The notes: generated by a model from the sequence alone, not told the origin. Shown: positions 8,620 through 16,377, counted from the first letter of the stretch. The stretch: DNA of 64,000 bases from Myxococcus virescens (GCF_900101905.1 NZ_FNAJ01000003.1:434001-498000), one strand, 5' to 3'. Translations and numbers: made by a program.

Positions 8620-9690
8620 ATGAGCGTTCGTCTCACCGTCACGCAGCGCAGCGAGGCCGGCGCTGCCCAGAGCACCGAGTTCGTCCTCGACGACGCGGTC
8701 ATCACCCTGGGCCGCGACAAGGCCTGCCAGGTCGTGCTCGCTCAGCAGGCGGTGTCGCGCAACCATGCGCGCATCTGCCAGGACGGGCCGCTCTTCTTCG
8801 TGGAGGACCTGGGCAGCTCCTACGGCACGCAGATCAACGGCAAGCCCGTGCCCAAGGGCGAGAAGCGGCTGCTGCGCAACGGCGACGTCATCGCCATCGC
8901 CACGTTCGACGTCCGCTTCGAGCGGGTGATGGACCTGAACCCCGAATCTGGCGGGGAGAAGACGTCCTTCATCGCCCGGGGCATGGTGAAGGACGCCATG
9001 CGCGGCCTGGCCGGCGGCGGCGAGGAGCGCTACCTGCGCTTCATGAACGGCCCCCGCGAAGGCGAGCGCATCGAGCTGGGGGACGCGAAGGAAGTCATCC
9101 TGGGCCGCGACGAGAAGGACGCGGACATCATCCTCAAGGATGACCTGGTCTCCCGGAAGCACGCCAAGGTGCGCCGCGACTGGTCCGGGACACACGTGGA
9201 GGACCTGGGCAGCCGCAACGGCATCAAGGTGAACAAGAAGCGGATCAACCGCCGGCAGCTCAAGGACGGGGACGAGCTGGAGGTGGGCGCCACCCGCTTC
9301 CTGTACGTGGACCCCACCGAGCCGGCCGAGGAGCCCGTTCAGCTCGCCGCCGAGGTCAAGGCTCCGCCTCCGCCCTCGCCCCGTCGTCCGCGCCCGGAGC
9401 CCAAGCCCGTGGAGCCCCCGCCGGAGGAGGAGCCCGCGCCTCCGCCCGAGGAGCCCGCGCCCGCGCCGGAAGAGCCACCCGCCGAGGAGCCCGCGCCCCC
9501 GCCCGAGGAGCAGGTCTCCGAAGAGCCGCCCCCGCCGGTGTCGGCGGAGTACCCCATGCCGGATGAGCCCGCCCAGCCGAGCGCGATGGCGGCGCTCAAG
9601 GACAAGGGCAAGCTCGTGCCCCTCGTGGTGATGAGCGTGGTGGGCCTGGTCTTCCTGGTGCTGATGATTGCCGTGCTCGCGGGCGCCTAG
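8620..9690 (+). CDS. Tail-anchored protein with two FHA domains
   Basis: A 356-aa protein with two canonical forkhead-associated domains: residues about 29-101 (GRD, SRNHA, GSSYGTQING) and about 159-230 (GRDEK, SRKHA, GSRNG). All phosphothreonine-contact positions that I can check are kept. Residues about 235-325 are a Pro/Glu-rich linker. The last 24 residues are one hydrophobic helix with no tail beyond it, so the FHA domains should face the cytoplasm. FHA domains bind phosphothreonine peptides, which suggests Ser/Thr kinase signalling, abundant in myxobacteria. It ends 86 bases from sctV, convergently. The FHA-plus-single-helix design also resembles the cytoplasmic half of SctD; see findings. 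Confidence 0.9.
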   Translation: MSVRLTVTQRSEAGAAQSTEFVLDDAVITLGRDKACQVVLAQQAVSRNHARICQDGPLFFVEDLGSSYGTQINGKPVPKGEKRLLRNGDVIAIATFDVRFERVMDLNPESGGEKTSFIARGMVKDAMRGLAGGGEERYLRFMNGPREGERIELGDAKEVILGRDEKDADIILKDDLVSRKHAKVRRDWSGTHVEDLGSRNGIKVNKKRINRRQLKDGDELEVGATRFLYVDPTEPAEEPVQLAAEVKAPPPPSPRRPRPEPKPVEPPPEEEPAPPPEEPAPAPEEPPAEEPAPPPEEQVSEEPPPPVSAEYPMPDEPAQPSAMAALKDKGKLVPLVVMSVVGLVFLVLMIAVLAGA

Positions 9691-9731
9691 CGTCGCGAGC
9701 AGGCCCCTGCCCTCAGGAGAGGACCTTCCTG

Positions 9732-9762
9732 CCGCCCGCGCGTCCCTGTCACGCGCGGGCGG
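9732..9762. terminator. Bidirectional hairpin between FHA gene and sctV
   Basis: A perfect 12-bp stem (9732-9743 with 9751-9762) and a 7-base loop lie between the convergent FHA gene and sctV. There is no long T-run on either side, so it is called on stem strength and position. Confidence 0.6.
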
Positions 9763-9776
9763 AGGGCCATCCGCGG

Positions 9777-11900
9777 CTATCGCGTGGAGATGCGCGCCAC
9801 GGGCTGGATGTTCAGCTCGGGCGACAGCTCCTGGTAGCTGAGCACGGAGAACGACGGGTTGAACTCGTACTCCAGCAGCTTGCGGACGTAGCGGCGGATG
9901 TCCATGGCCGTGAGGATGACGGGCCGCTGCGCGCTGGGCGGCAGGTGGCCACACTCCGAACGCACGGCCTGGACGATTTCCTGCGCCAGCTCCGGCTCCA
10001 GCGCCAGGTGCGCGCCCGCGGAGGTCCGCTTCACCGAGCCGCGGATGGCGTCCTCGATGTTCGGGTCCAACAGGTACACCACCAGGGTGCCGGTGCCACG
10101 CGCGTACTTGTGGGAGATGTAGCGGCGCTGGGCCGCGCGGACATGCTCGGTGAGCATGACGTTGTCGGCCTCCACCTGCCCGTACTCGGCCAGGGCCTGG
10201 AGGATGCCGCGCAAGTCACGGATGGAGATCTCCTCCTCCACCAGGCGCTGGAGGATGTCCGTCAGCTTCAGCACGTTGACGACCTTGGGGACGACCTCCT
10301 TCACGATGGCGGGGAAGGCCTTCTCCAACTGCTCCAGCATCGTCTGCGTCTCCTGCACGCCGACGAACTCACGGGCGTTGCGCCGCAGCACGGCGGCGGT
10401 GTGCAGGATGATGTAGCCGGGCACGTCCCACGTCGTGAGGCCGGCGGCCTCCAGCGTGTCGCGGTACTGCTCGGGGACCCAGGCGGCAGGCTGCCGGGTG
10501 GCGGGGTTCACCGCCTCGAAGCCCTGGATGTTCATCAGCCGCAGCCGGTCCACCGTGTCGTTCACCAGGACGTGGCCCAGCGTGGCCTGGCCGGTGACGA
10601 CGGGCACCTCGTTGATTTGAATCTGGTACGCGCCCGGCGGCAGCGAGCCGTTGCCACGCGCACGCACGCCCGGGAAGCGCACACCCAGTTCCACGAAGAG
10701 GCCATCCCGCATGAACGGGATGAGCTCGAAGAGGAACTTCCCGTTGTCCTGGCGCGAGTCCACGAAGGGGACCAGCGCGTCGGAGACTTCCAGGACGATG
10801 GGCGTGACGACGGGGATGAACAGCTCGGAGTCCGGATTGAGGGCTTCCTTGGGCGCGGGCTCCGATGCCATGGGCGTGCCCAGGTCCGTCTCCATGGCCG
10901 GGCCGGCATCCTCCGCCTCCACGGCCTGCTTCTGCTTCTTCAGCATCGTCCAGGCGCCCAGGCCCGCGCCGATGCCCAGCAGGAAGAAGGGAATCTTGGG
11001 CAGACCGGGCACCAGGCCCAGGACGATGAGCATGCCGGCGGCGATGGCGATGGCCTTCGGGTAGGCCGTCAGCTGGGAGCCCATGTCCATGCCCAGGTGA
11101 TTGCCCTCTTCCTCACCCGCCACGCGCGTCACGATGATACCGGCGCAGGTGGAGACGAGGATGGCGGGAATCATGCCGACCAGACCGTCACCGATGGTGA
11201 GCAGCGTGTACTTCTGCGCCGCGTCGCCAGCGGACATGCCCTTCTGCGTCACGCCGATGATGAGGCCACCGACGATGTTGACGACGGTGATGATGATGCT
11301 CGCGATGGCGTCGCCCTTCACGAACTTCATGGCGCCGTCCATGGCGCCGAAGAGCTGGCTCTCACGCTCCAGGTCGCGGCGCTTCTTCTTGCCCTGGTCC
11401 TGGTCGATGGAGCCGGCCCGCAGGTCGGCGTCGATGGACATCTGCTTTCCGGGCATCGCGTCCAGGGTGAAGCGGGCGGCCACTTCGGCGACGCGCTCCG
11501 AGCCCTTGGAAATCACGATGAAGTTCACGATGACCAGGATGATGAAGAGGATGGCGCCGACGACGAAGTTGCCCTGCACCACGAAGTTTCCGAACGCAAC
11601 CACCACCTCTCCCGGGTCACCGGTGAGGAGGATGAGACGCGTGGTGGAGATGGTGAGGGCCAACCGGAACATCGTGGTGATGAGCAGCAGCGTCGGGAAC
11701 ACCGACAGGTGCAGCGCCGCTGGCACGTAGAGGGATACGAGGAGCAGCACCACCGAGATGCTGATGTTCAGCGTCAGCAGCACGTCCAGCAGCAGCGTGG
11801 GCAGCGGGACGATCATCATCCCGACGATGGCCACGACCACCACGGCGAGGACGATGTCGGAGTACTTGGAGAGGAAGCTGTTCGAATTGGTGGCAGCCAT
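9777..11900 (-). CDS. sctV: SctV/FlhA-family T3SS export gate
   Basis: A 707-aa protein, normal length for the FlhA/LcrD/HrcV family. The first roughly 330 residues hold about eight membrane helices; the FHIPEP signature region is readable as RFTLDAMPGKQMSID, followed by DLRAG, at about 148-170. Residues from about 365 to the end are the soluble domain that forms the nonameric ring docking chaperone-substrate complexes. SctV is the largest inner-membrane export component and couples proton flow to secretion. It stands apart from the other export genes, at the 3' end of the T3SS locus, and appears monocistronic. An ATG start is used. The protein alone does not separate flagellar from non-flagellar use; the context does. 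Confidence 0.95.
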   Translation of the reverse strand: MAATNSNSFLSKYSDIVLAVVVVAIVGMMIVPLPTLLLDVLLTLNISISVVLLLVSLYVPAALHLSVFPTLLLITTMFRLALTISTTRLILLTGDPGEVVVAFGNFVVQGNFVVGAILFIILVIVNFIVISKGSERVAEVAARFTLDAMPGKQMSIDADLRAGSIDQDQGKKKRRDLERESQLFGAMDGAMKFVKGDAIASIIITVVNIVGGLIIGVTQKGMSAGDAAQKYTLLTIGDGLVGMIPAILVSTCAGIIVTRVAGEEEGNHLGMDMGSQLTAYPKAIAIAAGMLIVLGLVPGLPKIPFFLLGIGAGLGAWTMLKKQKQAVEAEDAGPAMETDLGTPMASEPAPKEALNPDSELFIPVVTPIVLEVSDALVPFVDSRQDNGKFLFELIPFMRDGLFVELGVRFPGVRARGNGSLPPGAYQIQINEVPVVTGQATLGHVLVNDTVDRLRLMNIQGFEAVNPATRQPAAWVPEQYRDTLEAAGLTTWDVPGYIILHTAAVLRRNAREFVGVQETQTMLEQLEKAFPAIVKEVVPKVVNVLKLTDILQRLVEEEISIRDLRGILQALAEYGQVEADNVMLTEHVRAAQRRYISHKYARGTGTLVVYLLDPNIEDAIRGSVKRTSAGAHLALEPELAQEIVQAVRSECGHLPPSAQRPVILTAMDIRRYVRKLLEYEFNPSFSVLSYQELSPELNIQPVARISTR

Positions 11901-12131
11901 CAGCGGTCAGGCATCCTAGGCCAACCCGGGTGCCTTCTGTCAGGGGGGGCGTCGCGAAGGGCCCCTCCCCACGGCGAAACCCGTCGTTCTCCCCCGGGCG
12001 GAAGCAGCCGGGCAGTCAACCGAAGTGGACATTCGTTCTTGCACCGCGCCCCGTCACGCGGGTTCATCCCCCTGTCGTGCCCTGCCGTCCTGGAGGGCCG
12101 GGGCAGGTCACACGAAACCTGGGAGAACACG

Positions 12132-12920
12132 ATGCGACTGAAGAATGCCTTGAGCAGGGGTCTTCCGCTGATGTTGCTGGGGGCGTCCCTGGCCTGTTCG
12201 GCCTGCTCGGACGGCGGCCCCAGCGGCCCTGGCCCCTCTGGCGAGCGGGAGAAGAACGTCGTCAAGGGCAAGGCCACGGACACCGCGGGCAAGCCCCTGG
12301 CGGGGGTGGAGGTGGTGGCCGACAATCAGGTCCTCTACGACTCCAATGTGGTGGGCGTGACGGGCGCGGACGGCACCTACCGGCTGGAGCTGGGCCAGGC
12401 GGCCACCACCTGGAACGCCAGCGCGCGGCTCAAGCGCGACTTCAACGGCCGCAGCTACACCTTCGAGCTGCACCCCAGCAACGCCACCCCCTTCGCGGGC
12501 AACGAGGGCGCCGTCCGGGACTTCAGCTGGAAGCTGACCGGCGCGAAGCCCGAGGGCGGCGCCTACGGCAGCGGCGTCTACTTCAACCTGACGGACTACG
12601 TGGATCCGGCCGACCCGGATCAAGCCCTGCAGCGCGAGCACGTGGAGTTGACGCTCACCCCGGTGGGCTCGTTGGTGGACGGCAGCGCCGGGACGCCGGT
12701 GACGGCCCGGGGCACCAACACGCCGGACGGCTTCGGCCTCCCGGACCTCCCGCTGGGGCGCTACACGGTGACGGGCCGCTACGCGCCGCCGGGACAGGCC
12801 GTCCGGCCGCTGCTGGTGCGCGTGCAGGACCAGGGCACCTACGCCGAATCCGTGACGGCCGACTTCCAGCCCGTCATGGAGGGGTTGTACCGCCTGGACG
12901 TGGAGCTGAAGTTCCCCTGA
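12132..12920 (+). CDS. Lipoprotein with carboxypeptidase-regulatory-like domain
   Basis: A 262-aa protein from the ATG at 12132. The signal peptide has two possible lipobox Cys residues (ACSAC, near residue 25). Residues about 40-135 form a beta-sandwich of the carboxypeptidase-regulatory type, with the VKGKATDTAGKPLAGVEV pattern and a TGADGTYRLE turn. The second half is also predicted beta. Such proteins are common surface lipoproteins with no assigned enzymatic role. The gene lies on the plus strand inside the T3SS locus, between sctV and a SycD-type chaperone. Nothing in the sequence ties it to secretion. Confidence 0.8.
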   Translation: MRLKNALSRGLPLMLLGASLACSACSDGGPSGPGPSGEREKNVVKGKATDTAGKPLAGVEVVADNQVLYDSNVVGVTGADGTYRLELGQAATTWNASARLKRDFNGRSYTFELHPSNATPFAGNEGAVRDFSWKLTGAKPEGGAYGSGVYFNLTDYVDPADPDQALQREHVELTLTPVGSLVDGSAGTPVTARGTNTPDGFGLPDLPLGRYTVTGRYAPPGQAVRPLLVRVQDQGTYAESVTADFQPVMEGLYRLDVELKFP

Positions 12921-12938
12921 GCCCAAGGGCCAGGGAAG

Positions 12939-12970
12939 GCGGGCCGGGGCCTTCGAGTGGCCCCGCCCGC
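12939..12970. terminator. Hairpin between convergent genes
   Basis: Two 6-bp half-stems on each side (12939-12944 and 12946-12951 with 12959-12964 and 12965-12970) pair around a 7-base loop with a one-base bulge. It lies between the convergent lipoprotein and TPR chaperone genes. Confidence 0.5.
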
Positions 12971-12972
12971 GC

Positions 12973-13437
12973 CTACGCCGCGCCGTCGGATTCAGAGGAC
13001 GGCGACTCCTCGGCGCTCTCCAGCGCCGCGGCGGCCAGCATCCGGGCCCGGGCGCTGAGCGGATCCTGTCCTTCGGGATCCAGCCCCACCGCGTGATTGA
13101 AGTCCCGGGCGGCCTCGTGGACCTTGCCGAGCCGCAGGTGGACTTCCCCGCGGTTGACGAAGGGCGTGAGGTCGGAGGGGTCCAGCTCGATGGCGCGGTT
13201 GAAGTAGGACTCGGCCAGGTCCAGGTCTTCCAGCGCCAGGTGGCAGGCGCCCAGCGCCGTCTGGAAGTAGGCCTCGGTGGGGTCCATGGCCGCCAGGGAC
13301 TGGAACAAGGTCAGCGACTCACGGAAGCGGCCGTCCTGGAAGAGGTTGAAGCCTTCCGTGGCCCGTTCGAGCATCTCCGGGCCGGACAGGGGCTTCACGT
13401 CGTCGTTGGTCACCGTTGCCTTGGATTCAGTCGTCAT
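12973..13437 (-). CDS. TPR chaperone of the SycD/LcrH (SctG-like) type
   Basis: A 154-aa protein from the ATG at 13437. After a polar N-terminus, three TPR units cover residues about 30-135, with the pattern FQDGRFRESLTLFQSLAAMDP then AYFQTALGACHLAL. The pattern 'small TPR protein with a filling-up motif of the type LFQSLxxxDPTxAYFxxALG' is that of class II T3SS chaperones, which hold hydrophobic translocators in the cytoplasm. Two other proteins in this locus share the pattern. A GCCGATAA element lies 83 bases upstream of the start. The open frame extends upstream of the ATG, but that part is antisense to the needle-like gene and is not credible. Confidence 0.8.
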   Translation of the reverse strand: MTTESKATVTNDDVKPLSGPEMLERATEGFNLFQDGRFRESLTLFQSLAAMDPTEAYFQTALGACHLALEDLDLAESYFNRAIELDPSDLTPFVNRGEVHLRLGKVHEAARDFNHAVGLDPEGQDPLSARARMLAAAALESAEESPSSESDGAA

Positions 13438-13519
13438 CTGCACACATCCCTCACGAGGGCGGGAGGACGGCCCCGGAGCCGGTAGGGCAAGCGGTTCCGG
13501 GCGCCGGGAGCTTAGACTG

Positions 13520-13546
13520 TTATCGGCTTTTCCACCAAAACGGTGC
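13520..13546 (-). promoter_or_regulatory. Candidate sigma-28 (FliA/WhiG) type promoter for the 12973-13437 chaperone
   Basis: On the minus strand an exact GCCGATAA (13527 down to 13520) matches all 8 bases of the flagellar sigma-28 -10 element. The -35 side at 15-base spacing reads GCAC (13546 to 13543), not the E. coli TAAA. It lies 83 bases upstream of the start. A second site with the same -10 and GCAA at the same spacing is found at 33712-33738. Confidence 0.45.
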
Positions 13547-13606
13547 GCCACTTCGGAAGCGATATTCGCGCCGCCGGCGCGAAAAAATGGATCAGAAAAT
13601 GGGGAG

Positions 13607-13634
13607 GAAACTTCTGGCCCCCATTCTCCCATAA
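13607..13634 (+). promoter_or_regulatory. Possible promoter of needle-like gene copy 1
   Basis: GAAACTTC (13607-13614), 12 bases, then TCCCATAA (13627-13634) loosely resembles a sigma-28 promoter (TAAAGTTT, spacer, GCCGATAA). Both boxes and the spacing are kept in copy 2, while bases just outside differ. This is weak evidence. Confidence 0.25.
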
Positions 13635-13694
13635 TCCTTTTGTAAGCAGCGCCGCCGCAAACCACCCGCTTCCCAAACTTCCTGGAGAACGCAA

Positions 13695-13919
13695 ATGACC
13701 ACCGCCACCACCGCCGCCGCCGCCGCCACGAAGGCCCTCGGAGCCAGCCAGGGTCTCTCCGCCCTCGAGCAGAAGTCCCTCTCCGGTCTGACGGGTCCGG
13801 ACCGTGAGCGCGCCGAGGCGCAGCTCATGCTCCAGAAGCAGCAGGAGGCCACCGCCTTCGTGGCCAACCTGATGAAGAAGCTCAACGAGATCGCGATGTC
13901 CGTCATCGGCAAGATCTAA
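13695..13919 (+). CDS. Small helical T3SS needle-like protein, copy 1
   Basis: A 74-aa protein with no signal peptide. A Thr/Ala-rich N-terminus is followed by two predicted helices split by a TGPDR turn at about residues 35-39, and the protein ends in MSVIGKI. Size, a helix-turn-helix hairpin with a Pro turn, and a C-terminal amphipathic helix with Ile/Leu/Val spacing resemble SctF needle subunits (YscF, PrgI, MxiH, about 80 aa). Identity to any of them is low by eye, so the call is structural. A CTGGAGAA ribosome site precedes the ATG and a strong terminator follows the stop. It is on the strand opposite to the rest of the T3SS genes. The encoded protein is identical to that at 16089-16313. 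Confidence 0.6.
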   Translation: MTTATTAAAAATKALGASQGLSALEQKSLSGLTGPDRERAEAQLMLQKQQEATAFVANLMKKLNEIAMSVIGKI

Positions 13920-13943
13920 TCCTGCCGCTGTAGCGCGACTCTC

Positions 13944-13983
13944 GGAGCCGGCTTCCCTCTCGGGATGCCGGCTCCTTGCTTTT
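13944..13983 (+). terminator. Rho-independent terminator after needle-like copy 1
   Basis: A perfect 9-bp stem (13944-13952 with 13967-13975) and 14-base loop are followed by TTGCTTTT. The same structure follows copy 2. Confidence 0.8.
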
Positions 13984-14067
13984 GCGGGCTCGAGCGCCTC
14001 ACCCGAAACGACGAAGCCCGGACTGCGCGACGACTCGCGCGGCCCGGGCCTGGTGCGTGTTGCGATG

Positions 14068-14083
14068 AAAAGGGGCATGCCCC
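14068..14083 (-). terminator. Short terminator after the 14092-14631 chaperone
   Basis: On the minus strand, GGGG, CATG loop, CCCC is followed directly by TTTT, starting 9 bases after the stop codon. Confidence 0.5.
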
Positions 14084-14091
14084 CCTGGGGC

Positions 14092-14631
14092 CTACCGGGA
14101 CTTCTTCGCCTGGTCGGCCTGCTGCTTGAGGGTGCGCAGCGTCGCGTGGGCGCGCTGCGTGGCACGGCGCTTGAGGCCCGGGTCCAGCTGGATGGCCTTG
14201 CTGAGGTCCGCGAGCGCCTCGGGGACATTGCCCCGGCGCAGCTGGATTTCCCCCCGGCCGACCAGCGCGTCCACGTGGCCGTCGTTGAACTGGAGCGCCA
14301 GCCGGAAGGCGTCGAACGCCTCGTCGAAGCGCTCCAGCGTCATGAGGGTCGCCCCGAGCTGCGCGTGGAAGACGGCGTCGGTGGGCGAGGCGGCCACGAG
14401 GCCCTGGAAGATCTGCAGGGCCTGCTGCGAGCTGCCCGCCTGGAGGAGCTGATAGGCCTTGTCCGCCCAGGCGTAGAGCTGCGTGTTGGAGAGGTTGAGG
14501 AACTGCCCCAGGGTGATTTCGCCGCGGATCACCGCCTCGGCGAGTGCTTCCGGGACGACGACCTTCTCTTTTTCACCCCTGGGGGCGGAGTCACTCACGA
14601 CAGCCTCGAGCAGGGCCAGGCAGTCCCCCAC
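14092..14631 (-). CDS. TPR chaperone of the SycD/LcrH type, 179 aa
   Basis: It starts at a GTG (14631), 26 bases after the stop of the DUF1521 gene; a second GTG ten codons in (14598) is an alternative, giving 168 aa. Residues about 45-165 hold three TPR units with the SycD pattern: LYAWADKAYQLLQ, then a LFQGLV-like segment, then SPTDAVFHAQLGA. The C-terminus is Lys/Arg/Gln-rich. Class II T3SS chaperones of this type bind translocator proteins. Position directly behind the DUF1521 protein in the same transcript makes that protein the likely client, which is inference. A short terminator closes the two-gene unit. Confidence 0.85.
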   Translation of the reverse strand: MGDCLALLEAVVSDSAPRGEKEKVVVPEALAEAVIRGEITLGQFLNLSNTQLYAWADKAYQLLQAGSSQQALQIFQGLVAASPTDAVFHAQLGATLMTLERFDEAFDAFRLALQFNDGHVDALVGRGEIQLRRGNVPEALADLSKAIQLDPGLKRRATQRAHATLRTLKQQADQAKKSR

Positions 14632-14657
14632 CTGGCCCGATGAAGTACGTCCAGCGG

Positions 14658-15824
14658 CTAGAACGACTGGGGACCGCGGAAGCGGACCATATCATTCAGC
14701 TTGGACAGCTTCTCCAGCGTCCCGAACATGTCACCCAGCGCCTTGAAGGACTGGGTCAGCCCGGACTTGTGCTGGTTCTTGTCGTAGGCGCCGAAGAGGT
14801 CGTCCGCCTTGCGGAACGGGTTGAAGCCGTTCGCGTTGGTGTTCTTGAGCTGGTCGAACACCTTGCTGATGGAGTCGAACGTCTCGTTCAGCTTGTTCAG
14901 CTCGGGCTTGCCACTGCTCATGTCCCAGGGCAGCGGCTTCACCTGGGGCAGGTTGGTGTTCATGTCCCAGTTCTGGGCCACCTCACCCGCCGCGGGGGAG
15001 TCCGCCGCCGCCGAGTAGTTGAAGGCCATGGTGCGCCGCTCGGTGATGACGGCCTCGCCCACCTTGTGCACGTCGCCGCCGTTCTCGTGGCCGACAATCT
15101 CCTTGCCATGGAACGTCCAGTCGGCCGCGTTCTGCCCCATGTGGAAGACGTCCGCGGACTGGTTCGAGTGGAAGCGGACGACCTCGTCCATGCCCTTGTT
15201 GGTGACCTGGCCGACCTTGCCCTTGCCCTTGTCGATGTCCGTCACGCGCACGTGGCTGTCGCCGTAGACGACGTCCAACTGGCCCGTCACCGTCATCCCG
15301 TTGCCCCAGGGCTTGCAGGTGCAGTTGATGCGGGTGCCGTCGCCCAGGACGAAGGAGGTGTCACGCTTGAAGTCGAACTTGCCGCCGTCGCTCTCGTCGA
15401 CGTGCGGATCACCCCAGACGCGGGTGTTGTTGCCGTCCGGCCCCGTCACGCGCCACTCGAACTGGCCCAGCTGCTCGATGGTGTAGCCACCCGGGGTGGT
15501 GATCTTCCCGGTGCCCTCTTCCACCTTCAGGGAGTGGGCCTCGCGCACCGCGTCCAGGGGGTTGGGACGCTCGGCGGGGAAGGCGGCGTTGGTGCCCGTC
15601 GCACCCGCCTGCTTCGTGGAGGCCGCGGCCTGGGACATCTGATCCACGGCCTTGCCGGCGACGTTCACCGCCTTGCCCGCCAGGTCAACGGCCTTCTCCA
15701 CCAGATTCAGCGTCGACTCGATGAGCTGCGCGTTGCGCGCGATCGTCGAGGTGTTGACGTTGCCCGCGCCCTGCGTCGTGGCGAGTTGCCGGTTACCGCC
15801 AACTCCGCCGATGCCGTTCGACAT
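14658..15824 (-). CDS. DUF1521 (metal-induced autocleavage) protein, T3SS effector or substrate candidate
   Basis: A 388-aa protein with a good ribosome site (GGAG) before the ATG. Residues 1-90 are a polar, Asn/Thr/Ala-rich N-terminus without a signal peptide, as in T3SS substrates. Residues about 105-280 match the DUF1521 pattern: a beta-rich domain with VWGDPH at 136-141, then an acidic DESDGGKFDF metal-site-like segment and a DGTRI turn. In NopE1 of Bradyrhizobium, a T3SS effector, DUF1521 cuts itself between Asp and Pro of GDPH when calcium is present. The C-terminal 100 residues are helical and Lys/Asn/Phe-rich. A SycD-type chaperone follows. GDPH also occurs in vWF-D domains, but the surrounding pattern favours DUF1521. 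Confidence 0.75.
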   Translation of the reverse strand: MSNGIGGVGGNRQLATTQGAGNVNTSTIARNAQLIESTLNLVEKAVDLAGKAVNVAGKAVDQMSQAAASTKQAGATGTNAAFPAERPNPLDAVREAHSLKVEEGTGKITTPGGYTIEQLGQFEWRVTGPDGNNTRVWGDPHVDESDGGKFDFKRDTSFVLGDGTRINCTCKPWGNGMTVTGQLDVVYGDSHVRVTDIDKGKGKVGQVTNKGMDEVVRFHSNQSADVFHMGQNAADWTFHGKEIVGHENGGDVHKVGEAVITERRTMAFNYSAAADSPAAGEVAQNWDMNTNLPQVKPLPWDMSSGKPELNKLNETFDSISKVFDQLKNTNANGFNPFRKADDLFGAYDKNQHKSGLTQSFKALGDMFGTLEKLSKLNDMVRFRGPQSF

Positions 15825-16001
15825 ATTCGGTGCTCCCTAAGGAGGGGGAAATGTTCGATGCTGCTTCACCGTGATTTTCGGTGTTCAGCGCTGGGAGTTT
15901 CGCCTCGGTGCGTCGCTTTTCTTAAAAAGAAGGTACGAGCCGATCACACGGGGCGGGGGCACCTCTTGCCAGGGCGGGAAAAAGAATCAGAAAATCCCGA
16001 G

Positions 16002-16029
16002 GAAACTTCCGGCCCCCTTTCTCCCATAA
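16002..16029 (+). promoter_or_regulatory. Possible promoter of needle-like gene copy 2
   Basis: Same two boxes as copy 1: GAAACTTC (16002-16009), 12 bases, TCCCATAA (16022-16029). Conservation with copy 1 may only reflect recent duplication. Confidence 0.25.
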
Positions 16030-16088
16030 TCCTTTTGTAAGCAGCGCCGCCGCAAACCACCCGCTTCCCAAACTTTCTGGAGAACGCC

Positions 16089-16313
16089 ATGACCACCGCC
16101 ACCACCGCCGCCGCCGCCGCCACGAAGGCCCTCGGAGCCAGCCAGGGTCTCTCCGCCCTCGAGCAGAAGTCCCTCTCCGGCCTGACGGGTCCGGACCGTG
16201 AGCGCGCCGAGGCGCAGCTCATGCTCCAGAAGCAGCAGGAGGCCACCGCCTTCGTGGCCAACCTGATGAAGAAGCTCAACGAGATCGCGATGTCCGTCAT
16301 CGGCAAGATCTAA
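16089..16313 (+). CDS. Small helical T3SS needle-like protein, copy 2
   Basis: It encodes the same 74 residues as the gene at 13695-13919; the coding DNA differs at one synonymous base. The ribosome site is the same (CTGGAGAA), but the spacing to the ATG is one base shorter because a base is missing before the start. It has its own terminator. Two intact copies with a synonymous-only difference suggest either a recent duplication or gene conversion, and dosage of an abundant structural subunit would explain why both are kept. A needle role is inferred from size, the two-helix plan and the locus. Confidence 0.6.
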   Translation: MTTATTAAAAATKALGASQGLSALEQKSLSGLTGPDRERAEAQLMLQKQQEATAFVANLMKKLNEIAMSVIGKI

Positions 16314-16337
16314 TCCTGCCGCTGTAGCGCGACTCTC

Positions 16338-16377
16338 GGAGCCGGCTTCCCTCTCGGGATGCCGGCTCCTTGCTTTT
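16338..16377 (+). terminator. Rho-independent terminator after needle-like copy 2
   Basis: Same 9-bp stem (16338-16346 with 16361-16369) and TTGCTTTT tail as after copy 1. Confidence 0.8.

Larger units (their letters stand above)
13591..14000 (+). repeat. Direct duplication, copy 1 (needle-like gene with flanks)
   Basis: About 410 bp holding the upstream region, the 74-codon gene, its terminator and some downstream sequence. It is repeated almost base for base at 15986-16394. Within the coding part only one difference was seen (a synonymous T/C). One base is inserted just before the start codon, and a handful of changes occur in the first 40 bases of the unit. Confidence 0.95.

Noticed and set aside
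9945..12131. Plus-strand open frame antisense to sctV that continues into the lipoprotein gene
   Set aside because: It is His/Gln/Arg-rich with no domain, exactly opposite sctV. Only the part from the ATG at 12132 has a signal peptide and a domain.
13512..14228. Minus-strand open frames antisense to the needle-like genes (also at 15987-16475)
   Set aside because: They occur twice only because the DNA is duplicated; they are Arg/Gly-rich, lack ribosome sites and cross terminators.
15939..15946. GCCGATCA on the plus strand upstream of needle copy 2
   Set aside because: Seven of eight bases match the sigma-28 box, but the TAAA upstream is 12 instead of 15 bases away and copy 1 lacks it.
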